DNA from: Pseudomonas helmanticensis
Lineage (GTDB): Bacteria > Pseudomonadota > Gammaproteobacteria > Pseudomonadales > Pseudomonadaceae
Direction: 5' to 3'
NCBI RefSeq assembly: GCF_900182985.1
Contig: NZ_FXUY01000002.1
Span: 498,501-562,500, forward strand
Length of the DNA: 64,000 nt
This document shows positions 49,236 to 58,831 of the stretch, piece by piece; positions within the stretch are counted from its first letter, which is position 1, and the number at the start of each line of letters is the position of its first letter. The notes beneath the pieces are model-generated. The model did no database searches, was not told the origin of the DNA, and saw nothing but the letters and a program-made list of their open reading frames with translations. The translations under genes were made by a program, and so were the position numbers.

Positions 49236-50750
49236 TCAGTCCTTGTGTTTCTTCGCGTGCTTGTCGGATTTTTCGAAGGCGTCTTCGAGCGCGCGATTGA
49301 TCGTGCGCAACACCTTCACCCGCGCCCAGCGCTTGTCATTGGCCTCGACCAGCGTCCACGGCGAGATTTCACTGCTGGTGCGATCGACCATGTCGCCGAC
49401 GGCGGCGCGATAGGCGTCCCACTTGTCGCGATTGCGCCAGTCGTCCTCGGTGATCTTGAAGCGCTTGAAGGGGATTTCCTCGCGCGCCTGGAAGCGCTCC
49501 ATTTGCGTGTCCTTGTCGATGGCCAGCCAGAACTTGACGACGATCACGCCGGCATCGGCCAGCTGCTCTTCAAAGTCATTGATCTCGCTGTAGGCGCGCA
49601 GCCAGTCGGCCGGCGTACAAAAACCCTCGATCCGCTCGACCAGCACCCGGCCGTACCACGAGCGGTCGAACACGGTGAATTTGCCGCGCGCCGGAATATG
49701 CCGCCAGAAACGCCACAAGTATGGTTGCGCCCGCTCCTCTTCGGTCGGCGCGGCGATCGGCACGATGTTGTACTGACGCGGGTCCAGCGCTGCCGCGACC
49801 CGACGAATCGCGCCGCCCTTGCCGGCCGCATCGTTGCCTTCGAACACCGCGACCAGCGCGTGGCGGCGCATGCGCTTGTCGCGCATCAGCCCGGACAGCC
49901 GCGCCTGCTCGGTGATCAGTTGTTCTTCGTAGTCTTTCTTGTCGAGGCGCTGGGTCAGGTCGAGACTGTCGAGCAGGTTCAACTGATCGACCGGCGTGCC
50001 CAACGGCGCGGCGCTGACGTCGTGAGGATGAATGTCCGGGCGCTTAAGCGCATTCTGCAAACCTTCGAGCAGAATCCTGCCGACCGCGAGGCTGCGATAG
50101 TGCGCGTCGACGCCTTCGATGATGTGCCACGGCGCGTAATCGCGGCTGGTGCGACGCAATACGCGCTCGCCATATTTGACGAACTTGTCGTAGGTTGCCG
50201 ATTGCTGCCAGTCGAGCGGACTGATGCGCCAGCTGTGCAGCGGATCGTCGGCCAGTGCCTTGAGCCGCGCTTTCATCTGTTTCTTCGACAGGTGAAACCA
50301 GAACTTGAAGATCAGCGCGCCTTCATCGCAGAGCATCTTTTCCAGACGTTCGGCCCCGGCAATCGCCTGATCCAGACGCGGATCCTTGAACAGCCCATGC
50401 ACCCGCCCCTGAAGCATCTGGCTGTACCAGTTGCCGAAGAAAATGCCCATCCGCCCCTTCGCCGGGAGCATCCGCCAATAGCGCCACGCCGGTGGTCGTG
50501 CAAGTTCTTCATCGGTCTGCTGATCGAAGGTGCGCACCTCGATCAGGCGCGGGTCCATCCACTCGTTAAGCAACTTGACCGTCTCGCCCTTGCCCGCACC
50601 TTCGATGCCATTGATCAGGATGATCACCGGGAAGCGCTTCTGTTGCTGCAATTCGAACTGCGCCTCCAACAGTGCTTCACGCAGCGCGGGGACGGCGGCC
50701 TCGTAGGTTTCTTTGTCGATGGCGTGACCGATTTCTGCGGATTCAAACAT
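49236..50750 (-). CDS. pap: Polyphosphate:AMP phosphotransferase (two-domain PPK2)
   Basis: The 504-residue protein has two PPK2 domains, each with a Walker A loop (NGIEGAGKGET near residue 51; GNDAAGKGGA near 305) and a Walker-like lid (FDRSWYGRVL in the second). This two-domain form phosphorylates AMP to ADP using polyphosphate. AAGGAG lies seven bases before the ATG at 50750; the open frame extending to 51032 includes a repeat and is not coding. The C-terminus is lysine-rich (KHAKKHKD). Confidence 0.93.
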   Translation of the reverse strand: MFESAEIGHAIDKETYEAAVPALREALLEAQFELQQQKRFPVIILINGIEGAGKGETVKLLNEWMDPRLIEVRTFDQQTDEELARPPAWRYWRMLPAKGRMGIFFGNWYSQMLQGRVHGLFKDPRLDQAIAGAERLEKMLCDEGALIFKFWFHLSKKQMKARLKALADDPLHSWRISPLDWQQSATYDKFVKYGERVLRRTSRDYAPWHIIEGVDAHYRSLAVGRILLEGLQNALKRPDIHPHDVSAAPLGTPVDQLNLLDSLDLTQRLDKKDYEEQLITEQARLSGLMRDKRMRRHALVAVFEGNDAAGKGGAIRRVAAALDPRQYNIVPIAAPTEEERAQPYLWRFWRHIPARGKFTVFDRSWYGRVLVERIEGFCTPADWLRAYSEINDFEEQLADAGVIVVKFWLAIDKDTQMERFQAREEIPFKRFKITEDDWRNRDKWDAYRAAVGDMVDRTSSEISPWTLVEANDKRWARVKVLRTINRALEDAFEKSDKHAKKHKD

Positions 50751-51099
50751 GGGACGGCTCCTTCCAGGGTTCAGCAAGACTAGCGGATTGGGCACAGCAG
50801 CGGCGCAGAAATTCCCACGAATACAGAGCCGCATAGAAACCTTGTGGTGAGGGGATTTATCCCCGTTGGGTTGCGAAGCAGCCCCAAAACCATTCAACCC
50901 GGTTACTCCAGTTAAACCGTGTGTGCAGGTTTGACGACTGCTGCGCCGCCGAGCGGGGATAAATCCCCTCGCCACAGGGGATCGCGTTGCTGCAAAAGTC
51001 GGTGATCTTGCTTGATACCATCGAACGGCCACTTGCCATGGATCAAGCAGCCCCCGCCCGATCGGCTAGAATGGCTGCCTTGTCGTTGCCGAGCCTGCC
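50751..51099. other. Intergenic region between pap and mnmC
   Basis: This 349-base divergent region is dominated by a large inverted repeat (50842-50978). Promoters for both genes should lie here, but no clear -10/-35 pair was recognised. Confidence 0.5.
50842..50978. repeat. Intergenic inverted repeat, family D (GAGGGGATTTATCCCCG)
   Basis: Arms reading TTGTGGTGAGGGGATTTATC... and the near complement (...GGGGATAAATCCCCTCGCCA) lie about 87 bases apart, with inner partly complementary GC-rich stretches. It has the look of a mobile repeat of fluorescent pseudomonads; only one copy is in the window. Confidence 0.7.
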
Positions 51100-53079
51100 A
51101 TGAAACCCGTATTGCCCCACGCCCAACTCGATTGGGATGACCAGGGACGCCCGCGTTCGCGAGTGTTCGATGACGTGTATTTTTCCGACAAGTCAGGTCT
51201 GGATGAAACCCGTTACGTGTTCCTCGAACAGAATCGCCTGGCCGAGCGTTTTGCTGCGTTGCCGGCGGGCGGCCGGCTGGTCATCGGCGAAACCGGCTTC
51301 GGCACCGGGCTGAATTTTCTCTGCGCCTGGCAGTTGTTCGAACAACATGCAGTGAGCGGTGCGCGGCTGCATTTCGTCAGCGTCGAAAAGTACCCGTTGA
51401 GCCCGGCCGATCTGCAGCGGGCATTGGCACTGTGGCCGGAACTCAAGCCGCTGGCCGATCAGTTGCTCAAGCATTATGTGGCGATCCATCAGGGTTTTCA
51501 GCGCATCACATTGGCCAACGGTCGCGTCACGCTGACCCTGCTGATCGGCGATGCGCTGGAACAACTGCCGCAGCTCGACGCCCAGATCGACGCATGGTTT
51601 CTCGACGGTTTCGCCCCGGCGAAAAACCCGGACATGTGGACCGCCGAACTGTTCGTCGAACTGGCACGACTGGCAGCACCGGGTTCGACCATCAGCACCT
51701 TCACCAGCACTGGCTGGGTGCGACGCTTGCTGAATGCCGCCGGGTTCAAAATGAAGCGCACGCCGGGCATCGGCCACAAGTGGGAAATCCTCCGTGGCGA
51801 GTTTCTTGGCTGGCCGCCGGAAGTCGCGCCGCCCGCTCCTGAAAAGCCGTGGTTCGCCCGCCCGGCCCCACTGACCGCTGAGCGTCGGGCGCTGGTGATC
51901 GGCGCCGGTCTGGCCGGTTGCGCCACGGCATCGAGCCTCGCCGCGCGCGGTTGGCAGGTGAGTTTGCTTGAACGTCACGCGGACGTGGCGCAAGAGGCCT
52001 CGGGCAATCCGCAAGGCGTGCTCTACCTGAAATTGTCTGCGCATGGCACGGCGTTGTCGCAGTTGATCGTCAGCGGTTTCGGCTACACCCGCCGTCTGCT
52101 GGAAAGCCTGCAACGCGGCACCGACTGGGACGATTGCGGCGTGCTGCAACTGGCATTCAATGCAAAGGAAGCCGAGCGTCACGCGCAATTGGCGGCCGCG
52201 TTCCCGGAAGATTTGCTGCAATGGCTTGAGCAACCCGAGGCGCAAAACCGCGCCGGAATCGGTCTGGCCCACGGCGGTTTGTATTATCCCGAAGGCGGCT
52301 GGGTGCACCCGCCCGCGTTGTGTCATGCACAAGCGGCGCAGGCGAATATCGAACTGCTCAGCCATCGCGAAGCGCTGGAACTGCGCAAAGTCGGTGAGCA
52401 ATGGCAAGCGTTCGACGGCGAGCGCTTGCTCGCCAGCGCACCGGTGGTGGTACTGGCCGGCGCTGCCGAGATCAAGCGTTTTGCGCAAAGCGCCGAGCTG
52501 CCGCTCAAACGCATTCGCGGGCAGATCACTCGCCTCGCCGAAACCACGCAAAGTCAGGCCTTGACCACGGTGGTCTGCGCCGAAGGTTACGTCGCCCCTG
52601 CACGTTTGGGCGAGCATACTCTCGGTGCCAGTTTCGATTTCAACAGCGACGACCTGACCCCGACCACCGCTGAACACGTCGGCAATCTGACGATGCTCGA
52701 AGAGATCTCCAGCGACCTCGTCGCGCGTCTGCACATCAGCGAACAACCTGTCGAAGACCTTCAGGGTCGCGCAGCCTTCCGCTGCACCAGCCCGGATTAC
52801 CTGCCGATCGTTGGCCCGCTCGCCGACCGCGAAGCGTTCCTCGAGGCGTACGCGGCGCTGAGCAAAGACGCCCGCCAGGTTCCGGACATTGCCTGCCCAT
52901 GGCTTGATGGTCTGTACGTCAACAGCGGCCACGGTTCGCGTGGCCTGATCACCGCACCGCTGTCGGCGGAACTGCTCGCCGCCTGGCTTGAAAATGAACC
53001 CCTGCCGCTACCGCGAAGTGTCGCCGAAGCCTGCCATCCAAACCGCTTTGCCTTGCGCCGATTGATCCGCGGCAAGTGA
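51100..53079 (+). CDS. mnmC: Bifunctional tRNA mnm5s2U34 biosynthesis enzyme
   Basis: The 659-residue enzyme finishes 5-methylaminomethyl-2-thiouridine at the tRNA wobble base. The N-terminal half (about 1-240) is the SAM methyltransferase domain (GETGFGTGLNFLCAW; WFLDGFAPAKNPDMW). The C-terminal half is the FAD-dependent oxidoreductase (VIGAGLAGCATASSLAARGW near 266). Both parts are complete and length fits the family. It is transcribed alone; a GC hairpin without a T-run (CGGGGCA/TGCCCCG at 53088-53110) follows the stop. Confidence 0.96.
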   Translation: MKPVLPHAQLDWDDQGRPRSRVFDDVYFSDKSGLDETRYVFLEQNRLAERFAALPAGGRLVIGETGFGTGLNFLCAWQLFEQHAVSGARLHFVSVEKYPLSPADLQRALALWPELKPLADQLLKHYVAIHQGFQRITLANGRVTLTLLIGDALEQLPQLDAQIDAWFLDGFAPAKNPDMWTAELFVELARLAAPGSTISTFTSTGWVRRLLNAAGFKMKRTPGIGHKWEILRGEFLGWPPEVAPPAPEKPWFARPAPLTAERRALVIGAGLAGCATASSLAARGWQVSLLERHADVAQEASGNPQGVLYLKLSAHGTALSQLIVSGFGYTRRLLESLQRGTDWDDCGVLQLAFNAKEAERHAQLAAAFPEDLLQWLEQPEAQNRAGIGLAHGGLYYPEGGWVHPPALCHAQAAQANIELLSHREALELRKVGEQWQAFDGERLLASAPVVVLAGAAEIKRFAQSAELPLKRIRGQITRLAETTQSQALTTVVCAEGYVAPARLGEHTLGASFDFNSDDLTPTTAEHVGNLTMLEEISSDLVARLHISEQPVEDLQGRAAFRCTSPDYLPIVGPLADREAFLEAYAALSKDARQVPDIACPWLDGLYVNSGHGSRGLITAPLSAELLAAWLENEPLPLPRSVAEACHPNRFALRRLIRGK

Positions 53080-53241
53080 GCCTGACCCGGGGCACCGCAA
53101 CGCTGCCCCGTCGGTCTGACTCTGTCACTTATAACTTATCGTTCTAAAACTCCCACAACCGCACCGGGTCAGTTTCTGAGTACCGGCCATGTCGGCCGCT
53201 GAAGAAACACCCTCCCCAACGGAAAAACCGGTAAGGATTTT

Positions 53242-55014
53242 ATGTGCGGATTAGCTGGCGAGTTACGTTTTGATCAACAACCTGCAGACCTTGCAGCCAT
53301 CGAGCGAATCACCCATCACCTGGCGCCTCGCGGCCCCGACGCGTGGGGCTTTCATGCCCAAGGGCCGATTGCCCTGGGCCATCGTCGCCTGAAAATCATG
53401 GACCTGTCGGACGGTTCGGCGCAGCCGATGATCGACAGCCAACTGGGCCTGTCGCTGGCCTTCAACGGCGCGATCTACAACTTCCCGGAATTGCGCGCCG
53501 AACTCGAAGCGCTGGGCTACGCCTTCTATTCCGGTGGCGACACCGAAGTGTTGCTCAAGGGCTACCACGCCTGGGGCGAAGCGCTGCTGCCGAAACTCAA
53601 CGGCATGTTTGCGTTTGCCATTTGGGAGCGCGATGCCAAGCGGCTGTTCATCGCCCGCGACCGTCTCGGCGTAAAGCCGCTCTACCTGTCGCGCACTGGT
53701 CAGCGTTTGCGCTTCGCTTCCGCCCTGCCGGCGCTGCTCAAGGGTGGCGACATCAACCCGATCCTCGATCCGGTGGCGCTCAATCACTACCTGAATTTCC
53801 ATGCCGTGGTTCCGGCGCCGCGCACCCTGCTGGCGGGCATTGAAAAGCTGCCGCCAGCCACCTGGATGCGCGTTGAAGCCGACGGCACAACCGAGCAGAA
53901 AACCTGGTGGACGCTGCCCTACGGCCCGCACGATGACGAGAAAAATCTGACGCTGGAAGACTGGGTCGATCGCGTCCTCGACAGCACTCGCGAGGCGGTG
54001 GCGATTCGTCAACGCGCGGCAGTCGATGTTGGCGTGCTGCTGTCCGGCGGTGTCGATTCGAGCATGCTCGTCGGCCTGTTGCGTGAAGTCGGCGTCGAGA
54101 ACCTCTCGACCTTCTCCATCGGTTTTCAGGATGCCGGCGGCGAGCGCGGCGACGAGTTCCAGTATTCCGATCTGATCGCCAAGCATTACGGCACGCAGCA
54201 TCACCAACTGCGCATCGACGAGAAAGAAATCATCGAGCAACTGCCCGCCGCGTTCCGTGCGATGAGCGAGCCGATGGTCAGCCACGACTGCATCGCCTTC
54301 TATTTGCTGTCGCGTGAAGTGGCCAAGCATTGCAAGGTGGTGCAGAGCGGCCAAGGCGCCGATGAGCTGTTCGCCGGTTATCACTGGTATCCGCAAGTCG
54401 ATGGCGCCGCCGATCCTTACGCGGCTTATCGCAACGCGTTTTTCGATCGCAGCTACGACGACTACGCCGCCACCGTACAACCGAAGTGGCTGACTGCGAA
54501 TGACGCGGCCGGCGACTTCGTCAAAGAACATTTCGCCCAGCCCGGCGCCGATGCGGCGGTGGACAAAGCCCTGCGTCTGGACAGCACGGTGATGCTGGTC
54601 GACGACCCGGTCAAACGCGTCGACAACATGACCATGGCTTGGGGCCTGGAGGCGCGTACGCCGTTTCTCGACTATCGACTGGTTGAACTGTCGGCCCGTG
54701 TGCCGGGTAAATTCAAGCTGCCCGATGGCGGTAAACAAGTCTTGAAAGAAGCCGCGCGTCGAGTGATTCCGAGCGAAGTGATCGACCGCAAGAAAGGCTA
54801 CTTCCCGGTGCCTGGCCTCAAGCATTTGCAAGGCGACACGCTGAACTGGGTGCGCGAACTGCTGCTCGATCCGAGTCAGGATCGCGGCCTGTTCAACCCG
54901 GCCATGCTCGACAAACTGCTGACTGATCCGCAAGGCCAACTGACGCCGTTGCGCGGTTCGAAACTGTGGCAACTGGCGGCCCTGAACCTGTGGCTCAGTG
55001 AACAAGGAATCTGA
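53242..55014 (+). CDS. asnO: N-acetylglutaminylglutamine amidotransferase (NAGGN synthesis)
   Basis: The 590-residue protein is asparagine-synthetase-like. It has an N-terminal glutaminase with Cys2 nucleophile (MCGLAGELRF) and NGAIYNFPELR, then a synthetase domain with the ATP loop LSGGVDSSML near residue 273. The two genes after it, a GNAT/ATP-grasp synthetase and an M42 peptidase, identify it as the amidating enzyme for the dipeptide osmolyte N-acetylglutaminylglutamine amide rather than ordinary AsnB. It is followed after three bases by the synthetase gene. Osmotic induction is known for the pathway; no promoter was recognised upstream. Confidence 0.92.
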   Translation: MCGLAGELRFDQQPADLAAIERITHHLAPRGPDAWGFHAQGPIALGHRRLKIMDLSDGSAQPMIDSQLGLSLAFNGAIYNFPELRAELEALGYAFYSGGDTEVLLKGYHAWGEALLPKLNGMFAFAIWERDAKRLFIARDRLGVKPLYLSRTGQRLRFASALPALLKGGDINPILDPVALNHYLNFHAVVPAPRTLLAGIEKLPPATWMRVEADGTTEQKTWWTLPYGPHDDEKNLTLEDWVDRVLDSTREAVAIRQRAAVDVGVLLSGGVDSSMLVGLLREVGVENLSTFSIGFQDAGGERGDEFQYSDLIAKHYGTQHHQLRIDEKEIIEQLPAAFRAMSEPMVSHDCIAFYLLSREVAKHCKVVQSGQGADELFAGYHWYPQVDGAADPYAAYRNAFFDRSYDDYAATVQPKWLTANDAAGDFVKEHFAQPGADAAVDKALRLDSTVMLVDDPVKRVDNMTMAWGLEARTPFLDYRLVELSARVPGKFKLPDGGKQVLKEAARRVIPSEVIDRKKGYFPVPGLKHLQGDTLNWVRELLLDPSQDRGLFNPAMLDKLLTDPQGQLTPLRGSKLWQLAALNLWLSEQGI

Positions 55015-55017
55015 TCG

Positions 55018-56763
55018 ATGAAACCTCACGCCACGGCCATCAACCAACGCCTGATTCGCGGCCAGACGCCGTCCTACGAACGCTTGCAGGCACGTCTGGC
55101 CGAAGACGGCAGCGCCTTGGCCGCCGACCCGATTGCGGTGCATTGCGGCTGGGGCCGGTTGTTGATCGGCCATACCTTTCCCGATCCGGCCTCGCTGGCA
55201 CAGGAACTGCTCAACGAGCAACCCGGCGAGCGCGATATCGCTTTGTACGTTGCCGCGCCGCAGCAGATACTCGGGCTGGAACCGACGCAGTTGTTCCTTG
55301 ATCCCTCCGACACCTTGCGCCTGTGGTTCAGCGATTACCGCCAGGCCACGCGGGTGTTTCGTGGCTTCCGGATTCGTCGCGCGCAAAGCGAGGCGGACTG
55401 GCAGGCAATCAATCAGCTGTATTCGGCACGCGGCATGTTGCCGATCGATGCCACGCTGCTGACCCCGCATCATCAGGGCGGCCCGGTGTACTGGCTGGCC
55501 GAGGACGAAGACAGCGGCGCGGTGATCGGCAGCGTCATGGGCCTGAATCATCACAAGGCCTTCAACGATCCGGAAAACGGCAGCAGCCTGTGGTGCCTGG
55601 CGGTTGACCCGCAGTGTTCGCGGCCGGGTGTCGGTGAAGTGCTGGTGCGGCACTTGGTCGAACACTTCATGAGTCGCGGGTTGAGCTATCTGGACCTGTC
55701 GGTATTGCACGACAACCGGCAGGCGAAAAGTCTTTACGCCAAGCTCGGTTTCCGCAACCTGTCGACCTTTGCCATCAAGCGCAAGAACGGCATCAATCAG
55801 CCGCTGTTTCTTGGCCCCGGCCCGGAGGCGCAGTTCAATCCGTATGCGCGGATCATCGTTGAAGAAGCGCATCGACGCGGCATCGATGTGCAGGTCGATG
55901 ACGCCGACGCCGGCCTGTTCACTCTCAGCCATGGTGGACGCCGCGTGCGCTGCCGGGAATCGCTGAGCGACCTGACCAGCGCGATCAGCATGAGTTTGTG
56001 TCAGGACAAAAGCCTGACGCACAAGGTGCTCAAAGGCGCTGGCCTGAATCTGCCGTCGCAGCAACTGGCCGGCAATGCCGACGACAACCTGGCGTTCCTC
56101 GACGAGCATCAACGACTGGTGGTCAAGCCGCTCGACGGTGAACAGGGCCAGGGCGTTGCCGTGGATTTGCAGAGCATCGAAGAGGTGCAACAGGCGATCG
56201 AAGCGGCCAAGCAATTCGACAGCCGCGTGCTGTTGGAAAGCTTCCACGAAGGCCTCGATCTACGGATTGTGGTGATCGGTTTCGAAGTGGTCGCGGCAGC
56301 GATTCGCAAGCCTGCGGAAGTGGTTGGCGATGGTCAGCATTCGATTGGCGCGTTGATCGAGGCGCAGAGCCGGCGTCGGCAAGCGGCCACCAGCGGCGAG
56401 AGCAAGATTCCGCTGGACCACGAAACCCAGCGCACTCTGCATGCGGCGGGTTACGACTACAGCAGCATTCTGCCGGCCGGCGAGCATCTGTTTGTGCGGC
56501 GCACGGCGAATCTGCATACCGGTGGGATGCTGGAGGATGTCACGGCGATTCTGCATCCGACGCTGGTCGATGCCGCTGTGCGCGCGGCGCGGGCGCTGGA
56601 CATTCCGATGGTTGGCCTGGACTTGATGGTGCCGGCGGCGGATCAGCCGGAGTACGTGTTTATCGAGGCCAACGAACGCGCCGGATTGGCCAATCATGAG
56701 CCGCAGCCGACGGCGGAGCGCTTTGTCGATTTGTTGTTTCCGCACAGTCAGCCGGCCATTTAA
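55018..56763 (+). CDS. ngg: N-acetylglutaminylglutamine synthetase (GNAT plus ATP-grasp)
   Basis: The 581-residue protein joins a GNAT acetyltransferase domain (about 110-280; SLWCLAVDPQCSRPGVGEVL) to an ATP-grasp ligase (about 300-580; VVKPLDGEQGQGVAVDL, ending with VFIEANERAGLANH). It makes the acetylated Gln-Gln dipeptide that the upstream enzyme amidates. The domain order and its place between the amidotransferase and M42 peptidase genes are diagnostic of the NAGGN pathway. It starts three bases after the first gene, so translation is probably coupled. Confidence 0.92.
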   Translation: MKPHATAINQRLIRGQTPSYERLQARLAEDGSALAADPIAVHCGWGRLLIGHTFPDPASLAQELLNEQPGERDIALYVAAPQQILGLEPTQLFLDPSDTLRLWFSDYRQATRVFRGFRIRRAQSEADWQAINQLYSARGMLPIDATLLTPHHQGGPVYWLAEDEDSGAVIGSVMGLNHHKAFNDPENGSSLWCLAVDPQCSRPGVGEVLVRHLVEHFMSRGLSYLDLSVLHDNRQAKSLYAKLGFRNLSTFAIKRKNGINQPLFLGPGPEAQFNPYARIIVEEAHRRGIDVQVDDADAGLFTLSHGGRRVRCRESLSDLTSAISMSLCQDKSLTHKVLKGAGLNLPSQQLAGNADDNLAFLDEHQRLVVKPLDGEQGQGVAVDLQSIEEVQQAIEAAKQFDSRVLLESFHEGLDLRIVVIGFEVVAAAIRKPAEVVGDGQHSIGALIEAQSRRRQAATSGESKIPLDHETQRTLHAAGYDYSSILPAGEHLFVRRTANLHTGGMLEDVTAILHPTLVDAAVRAARALDIPMVGLDLMVPAADQPEYVFIEANERAGLANHEPQPTAERFVDLLFPHSQPAI

Positions 56764-56771
56764 CCCTTTCC

Positions 56772-56880
56772 TGATCGTTCCCACGCTCTGCGTGGGAACG
56801 CCTCACTGGACGCTCTGCGTCCGCTTTTGGGACGCAGAGCGTCCCGGGCTACATTCCCACGCAGAGCGTGGGAACGATCA
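56772..56880. repeat. Intergenic inverted repeat, family C, complete copy
   Basis: The element runs TGATCGTTCCCACGCTCTGC... to ...GAGCGTGGGAACGATCA with inner arms GGACGCTCTGCGTCC and GGGACGCAGAGCGTCCC. It lies inside the NAGGN operon, between the synthetase and peptidase genes. Confidence 0.85.
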
Positions 56881-56904
56881 GTGCTCAACCCATCAGGAGT
56901 TTCC

Positions 56905-58095
56905 ATGACCACGCAAATCCCCGAACCGGATCTCAACTACCTGCAAAAAGTCCTCCTGGAAATGCTCGCCATTCCCAGCCCCACCGGCTTCACCGACACC
57001 ATCGTGCGCTACGTCGCCGAGCGTCTGGAAGAACTCGGCATTCCCTTTGAAATGACCCGGCGCGGCACCATTCGCGCCACACTCAAGGGCAAGAAAAACA
57101 GCCCCGACCGCGCGGTTTCGGCGCACCTCGACACCATCGGCGCCGCCGTCCGCGCTATCAAAGACAACGGCCGCCTGACCCTCGCGCCAGTCGGTTGCTG
57201 GTCGAGCCGCTTCGCCGAGGGCAGCCGTGTCAGCCTGTTCACCGACAACGGCGTAATTCGCGGCAGTGTGTTGCCGTTGATGGCGTCCGGGCATGCGTTC
57301 AACACAGCCGTCGACGAGATGCCGATCAGCTGGGATCACGTCGAACTGCGTCTGGACGCCTACTGCGCGACCAAAGCCGATTGCGATTCGCTGGGCATCA
57401 GCGTCGGCGACGTGGTGGCGTTCGATCCGCTGCCGGAGTTCACCGAAAGCGGCCATATCAGCGCCCGGCATCTGGATGACAAGGCTGGCGTTGCCGCGCT
57501 GCTCGCGTCACTCAAAGCCATCGTCGACAGTGGCCAGGAACTGATGATCGATTGCCATCCGCTGTTCACCATCACCGAGGAAACCGGCAGTGGCGCGGCA
57601 GCGGCTTTACCGTGGGATGTCAGCGAGTTTGTCGGCATCGACATTGCGCCGGTCGCGCCGGGGCAGCATTCCAGCGAACACGCGGTGAGCGTGGCGATGC
57701 AGGATTCCGGCGGGCCGTACGACTATCACCTGTCGCGGCATCTGCTGCGTCTGGCCGGTGAAAACGAACTGCCGGTGCGACGTGATCTGTTTCGCTACTA
57801 CTTCAGCGATGCGCACTCGGCGGTGACCGCCGGGCACGATATTCGTACGGCGCTGCTGGCGTTTGGTTGTGATGCAACCCATGGCTATGAGCGCACGCAC
57901 ATCGACAGTCTGGCGGCGTTGAGCCGGTTGTTGGGCGCCTACATTTTGAGTCCGCCGGTGTTTGCCAGCGATGCAGCGCCGGCGAATGCTTCGCTGGATC
58001 GCTTCAGTCATCAGATTGAACACGACACGCAGATGGAGAGCGATACGCGGGTGCCGCCGGTGGATAGCTTGGTGGGGCAGCGTTCCGACAGTTAG
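56905..58095 (+). CDS. M42-type metallopeptidase of the NAGGN osmolyte system
   Basis: The 396-residue metallopeptidase has metal-binding motifs AHLDTIG (near 72), HLDDKAG (near 192) and TEETGSG (near 226). It is the peptidase-like protein that accompanies NAGGN synthesis genes in Pseudomonas; it may degrade the osmolyte or trim intermediates, which is not settled. AGGAG lies before the ATG at 56905. A family C repeat separates it from the synthetase gene, which might reduce its expression relative to the first two genes. Confidence 0.9.
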   Translation: MTTQIPEPDLNYLQKVLLEMLAIPSPTGFTDTIVRYVAERLEELGIPFEMTRRGTIRATLKGKKNSPDRAVSAHLDTIGAAVRAIKDNGRLTLAPVGCWSSRFAEGSRVSLFTDNGVIRGSVLPLMASGHAFNTAVDEMPISWDHVELRLDAYCATKADCDSLGISVGDVVAFDPLPEFTESGHISARHLDDKAGVAALLASLKAIVDSGQELMIDCHPLFTITEETGSGAAAALPWDVSEFVGIDIAPVAPGQHSSEHAVSVAMQDSGGPYDYHLSRHLLRLAGENELPVRRDLFRYYFSDAHSAVTAGHDIRTALLAFGCDATHGYERTHIDSLAALSRLLGAYILSPPVFASDAAPANASLDRFSHQIEHDTQMESDTRVPPVDSLVGQRSDS

Positions 58096-58119
58096 ATTGC
58101 CGTTGTGTGAGATACCGCT

Positions 58120-58184
58120 ATCGCGAGCAGGCTCACTCCTACAGGGGAACGCATTCCAAATGTAGGAGTGAGCCTGCTCGCGAT
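58120..58184. repeat. Intergenic inverted repeat, family A
   Basis: Near-perfect 24-base arms (TATCGCGAGCAGGCTCACTC... and complement) flank a spacer with GGGGAACGCATTCCAAA. It follows the M42 peptidase gene. Confidence 0.83.
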
Positions 58185-58265
58185 GAGGCCGGTACTGACT
58201 ACACAAGACTGGCAGCCAACCGGCAATCGCCGTAGCATCCCGACATTGATTCAGCCGAGGTGCCC

Positions 58266-58493
58266 ATGCTCATTCCCTACGACGCTCTTGAAGTCGACAC
58301 CCTCACCCGCCTCATCGAAGATTTCGTCACCCGCGACGGCACCGACAATGGCGATGACACGCCGCTGGAAACCCGCGTGCTGCGCGTGCGCCAGGCATTG
58401 ACCAAAGGCCAGGCGTTGATCGTCTTCGATCCGGAAAGCGAACAGTGCCAACTGATGCTCAAGCACGACGTGCCCAAGCATCTGTTCGACTGA
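58266..58493 (+). CDS. YheU family protein
   Basis: The 75-residue protein begins MLIPYDALEVDTLTRLIEDF and has the FVTRDGTDNG stretch of the YheU family. Function is unknown. The ATG at 58266 has GAGG five bases upstream, which beats an in-frame ATG two codons earlier. It converges with the csrA paralog, leaving five bases between stops and no terminator. Confidence 0.87.
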   Translation: MLIPYDALEVDTLTRLIEDFVTRDGTDNGDDTPLETRVLRVRQALTKGQALIVFDPESEQCQLMLKHDVPKHLFD

Positions 58494-58498
58494 AACCG

Positions 58499-58684
58499 TC
58501 AACGAACCTTTTCCACAGCCTGCTTGCGCTGGATCCGTTCATAGACCTCGGCACGGTGCACGTTGACCTTTGGCGGGGCCTCGACGCCGAAGCGCACGCT
58601 GGCGCCGTTCACTGACAGTACGCGCAAGGTGATGTCGTCACCAATTGAAATCAACTCACCGACAACACGGCTGAGTACAAGCAT
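58499..58684 (-). CDS. csrA: CsrA/RsmA family translational regulator
   Basis: The 61-residue RNA-binding protein begins [20 protein letters not shown] and has the [11 protein letters not shown] helix with the RNA-contacting Arg of CsrA. It binds GGA motifs in mRNA leaders. Pseudomonas usually has several paralogs (RsmA, RsmE, RsmI); this one differs from the RsmA core ([20 protein letters not shown]), so which paralog it is cannot be stated. GGAGG lies upstream of the ATG. It stands alone. Confidence 0.92.
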   Translation of the reverse strand: MLVLSRVVGELISIGDDITLRVLSVNGASVRFGVEAPPKVNVHRAEVYERIQRKQAVEKVR

Positions 58685-58831
58685 GAGGGTCGTCCTCCAG
58701 GGTTAGCGAACCCTGAAGATGCGCGGCTTGCGGCGGCTGTTCAATCCATGCAGGGCAAATCAGTAATGCCCTACATCGCCATGCGCAACGTCCTTCAGAC
58801 CTTTCCTGCAAATCGTTAAACAACCTTCGCC

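Noticed and set aside
53088-53110. Terminator after mnmC
   Set aside because: A GC-rich stem is present but there is no T-run after it, so it was not listed as a terminator.
53263-56247. A 994-codon open frame antisense to the NAGGN amidotransferase and synthetase genes
   Set aside because: It runs across two genes with strong family matches on the other strand and has no recognisable motif. Long antisense frames are expected in GC-rich DNA with biased third positions.
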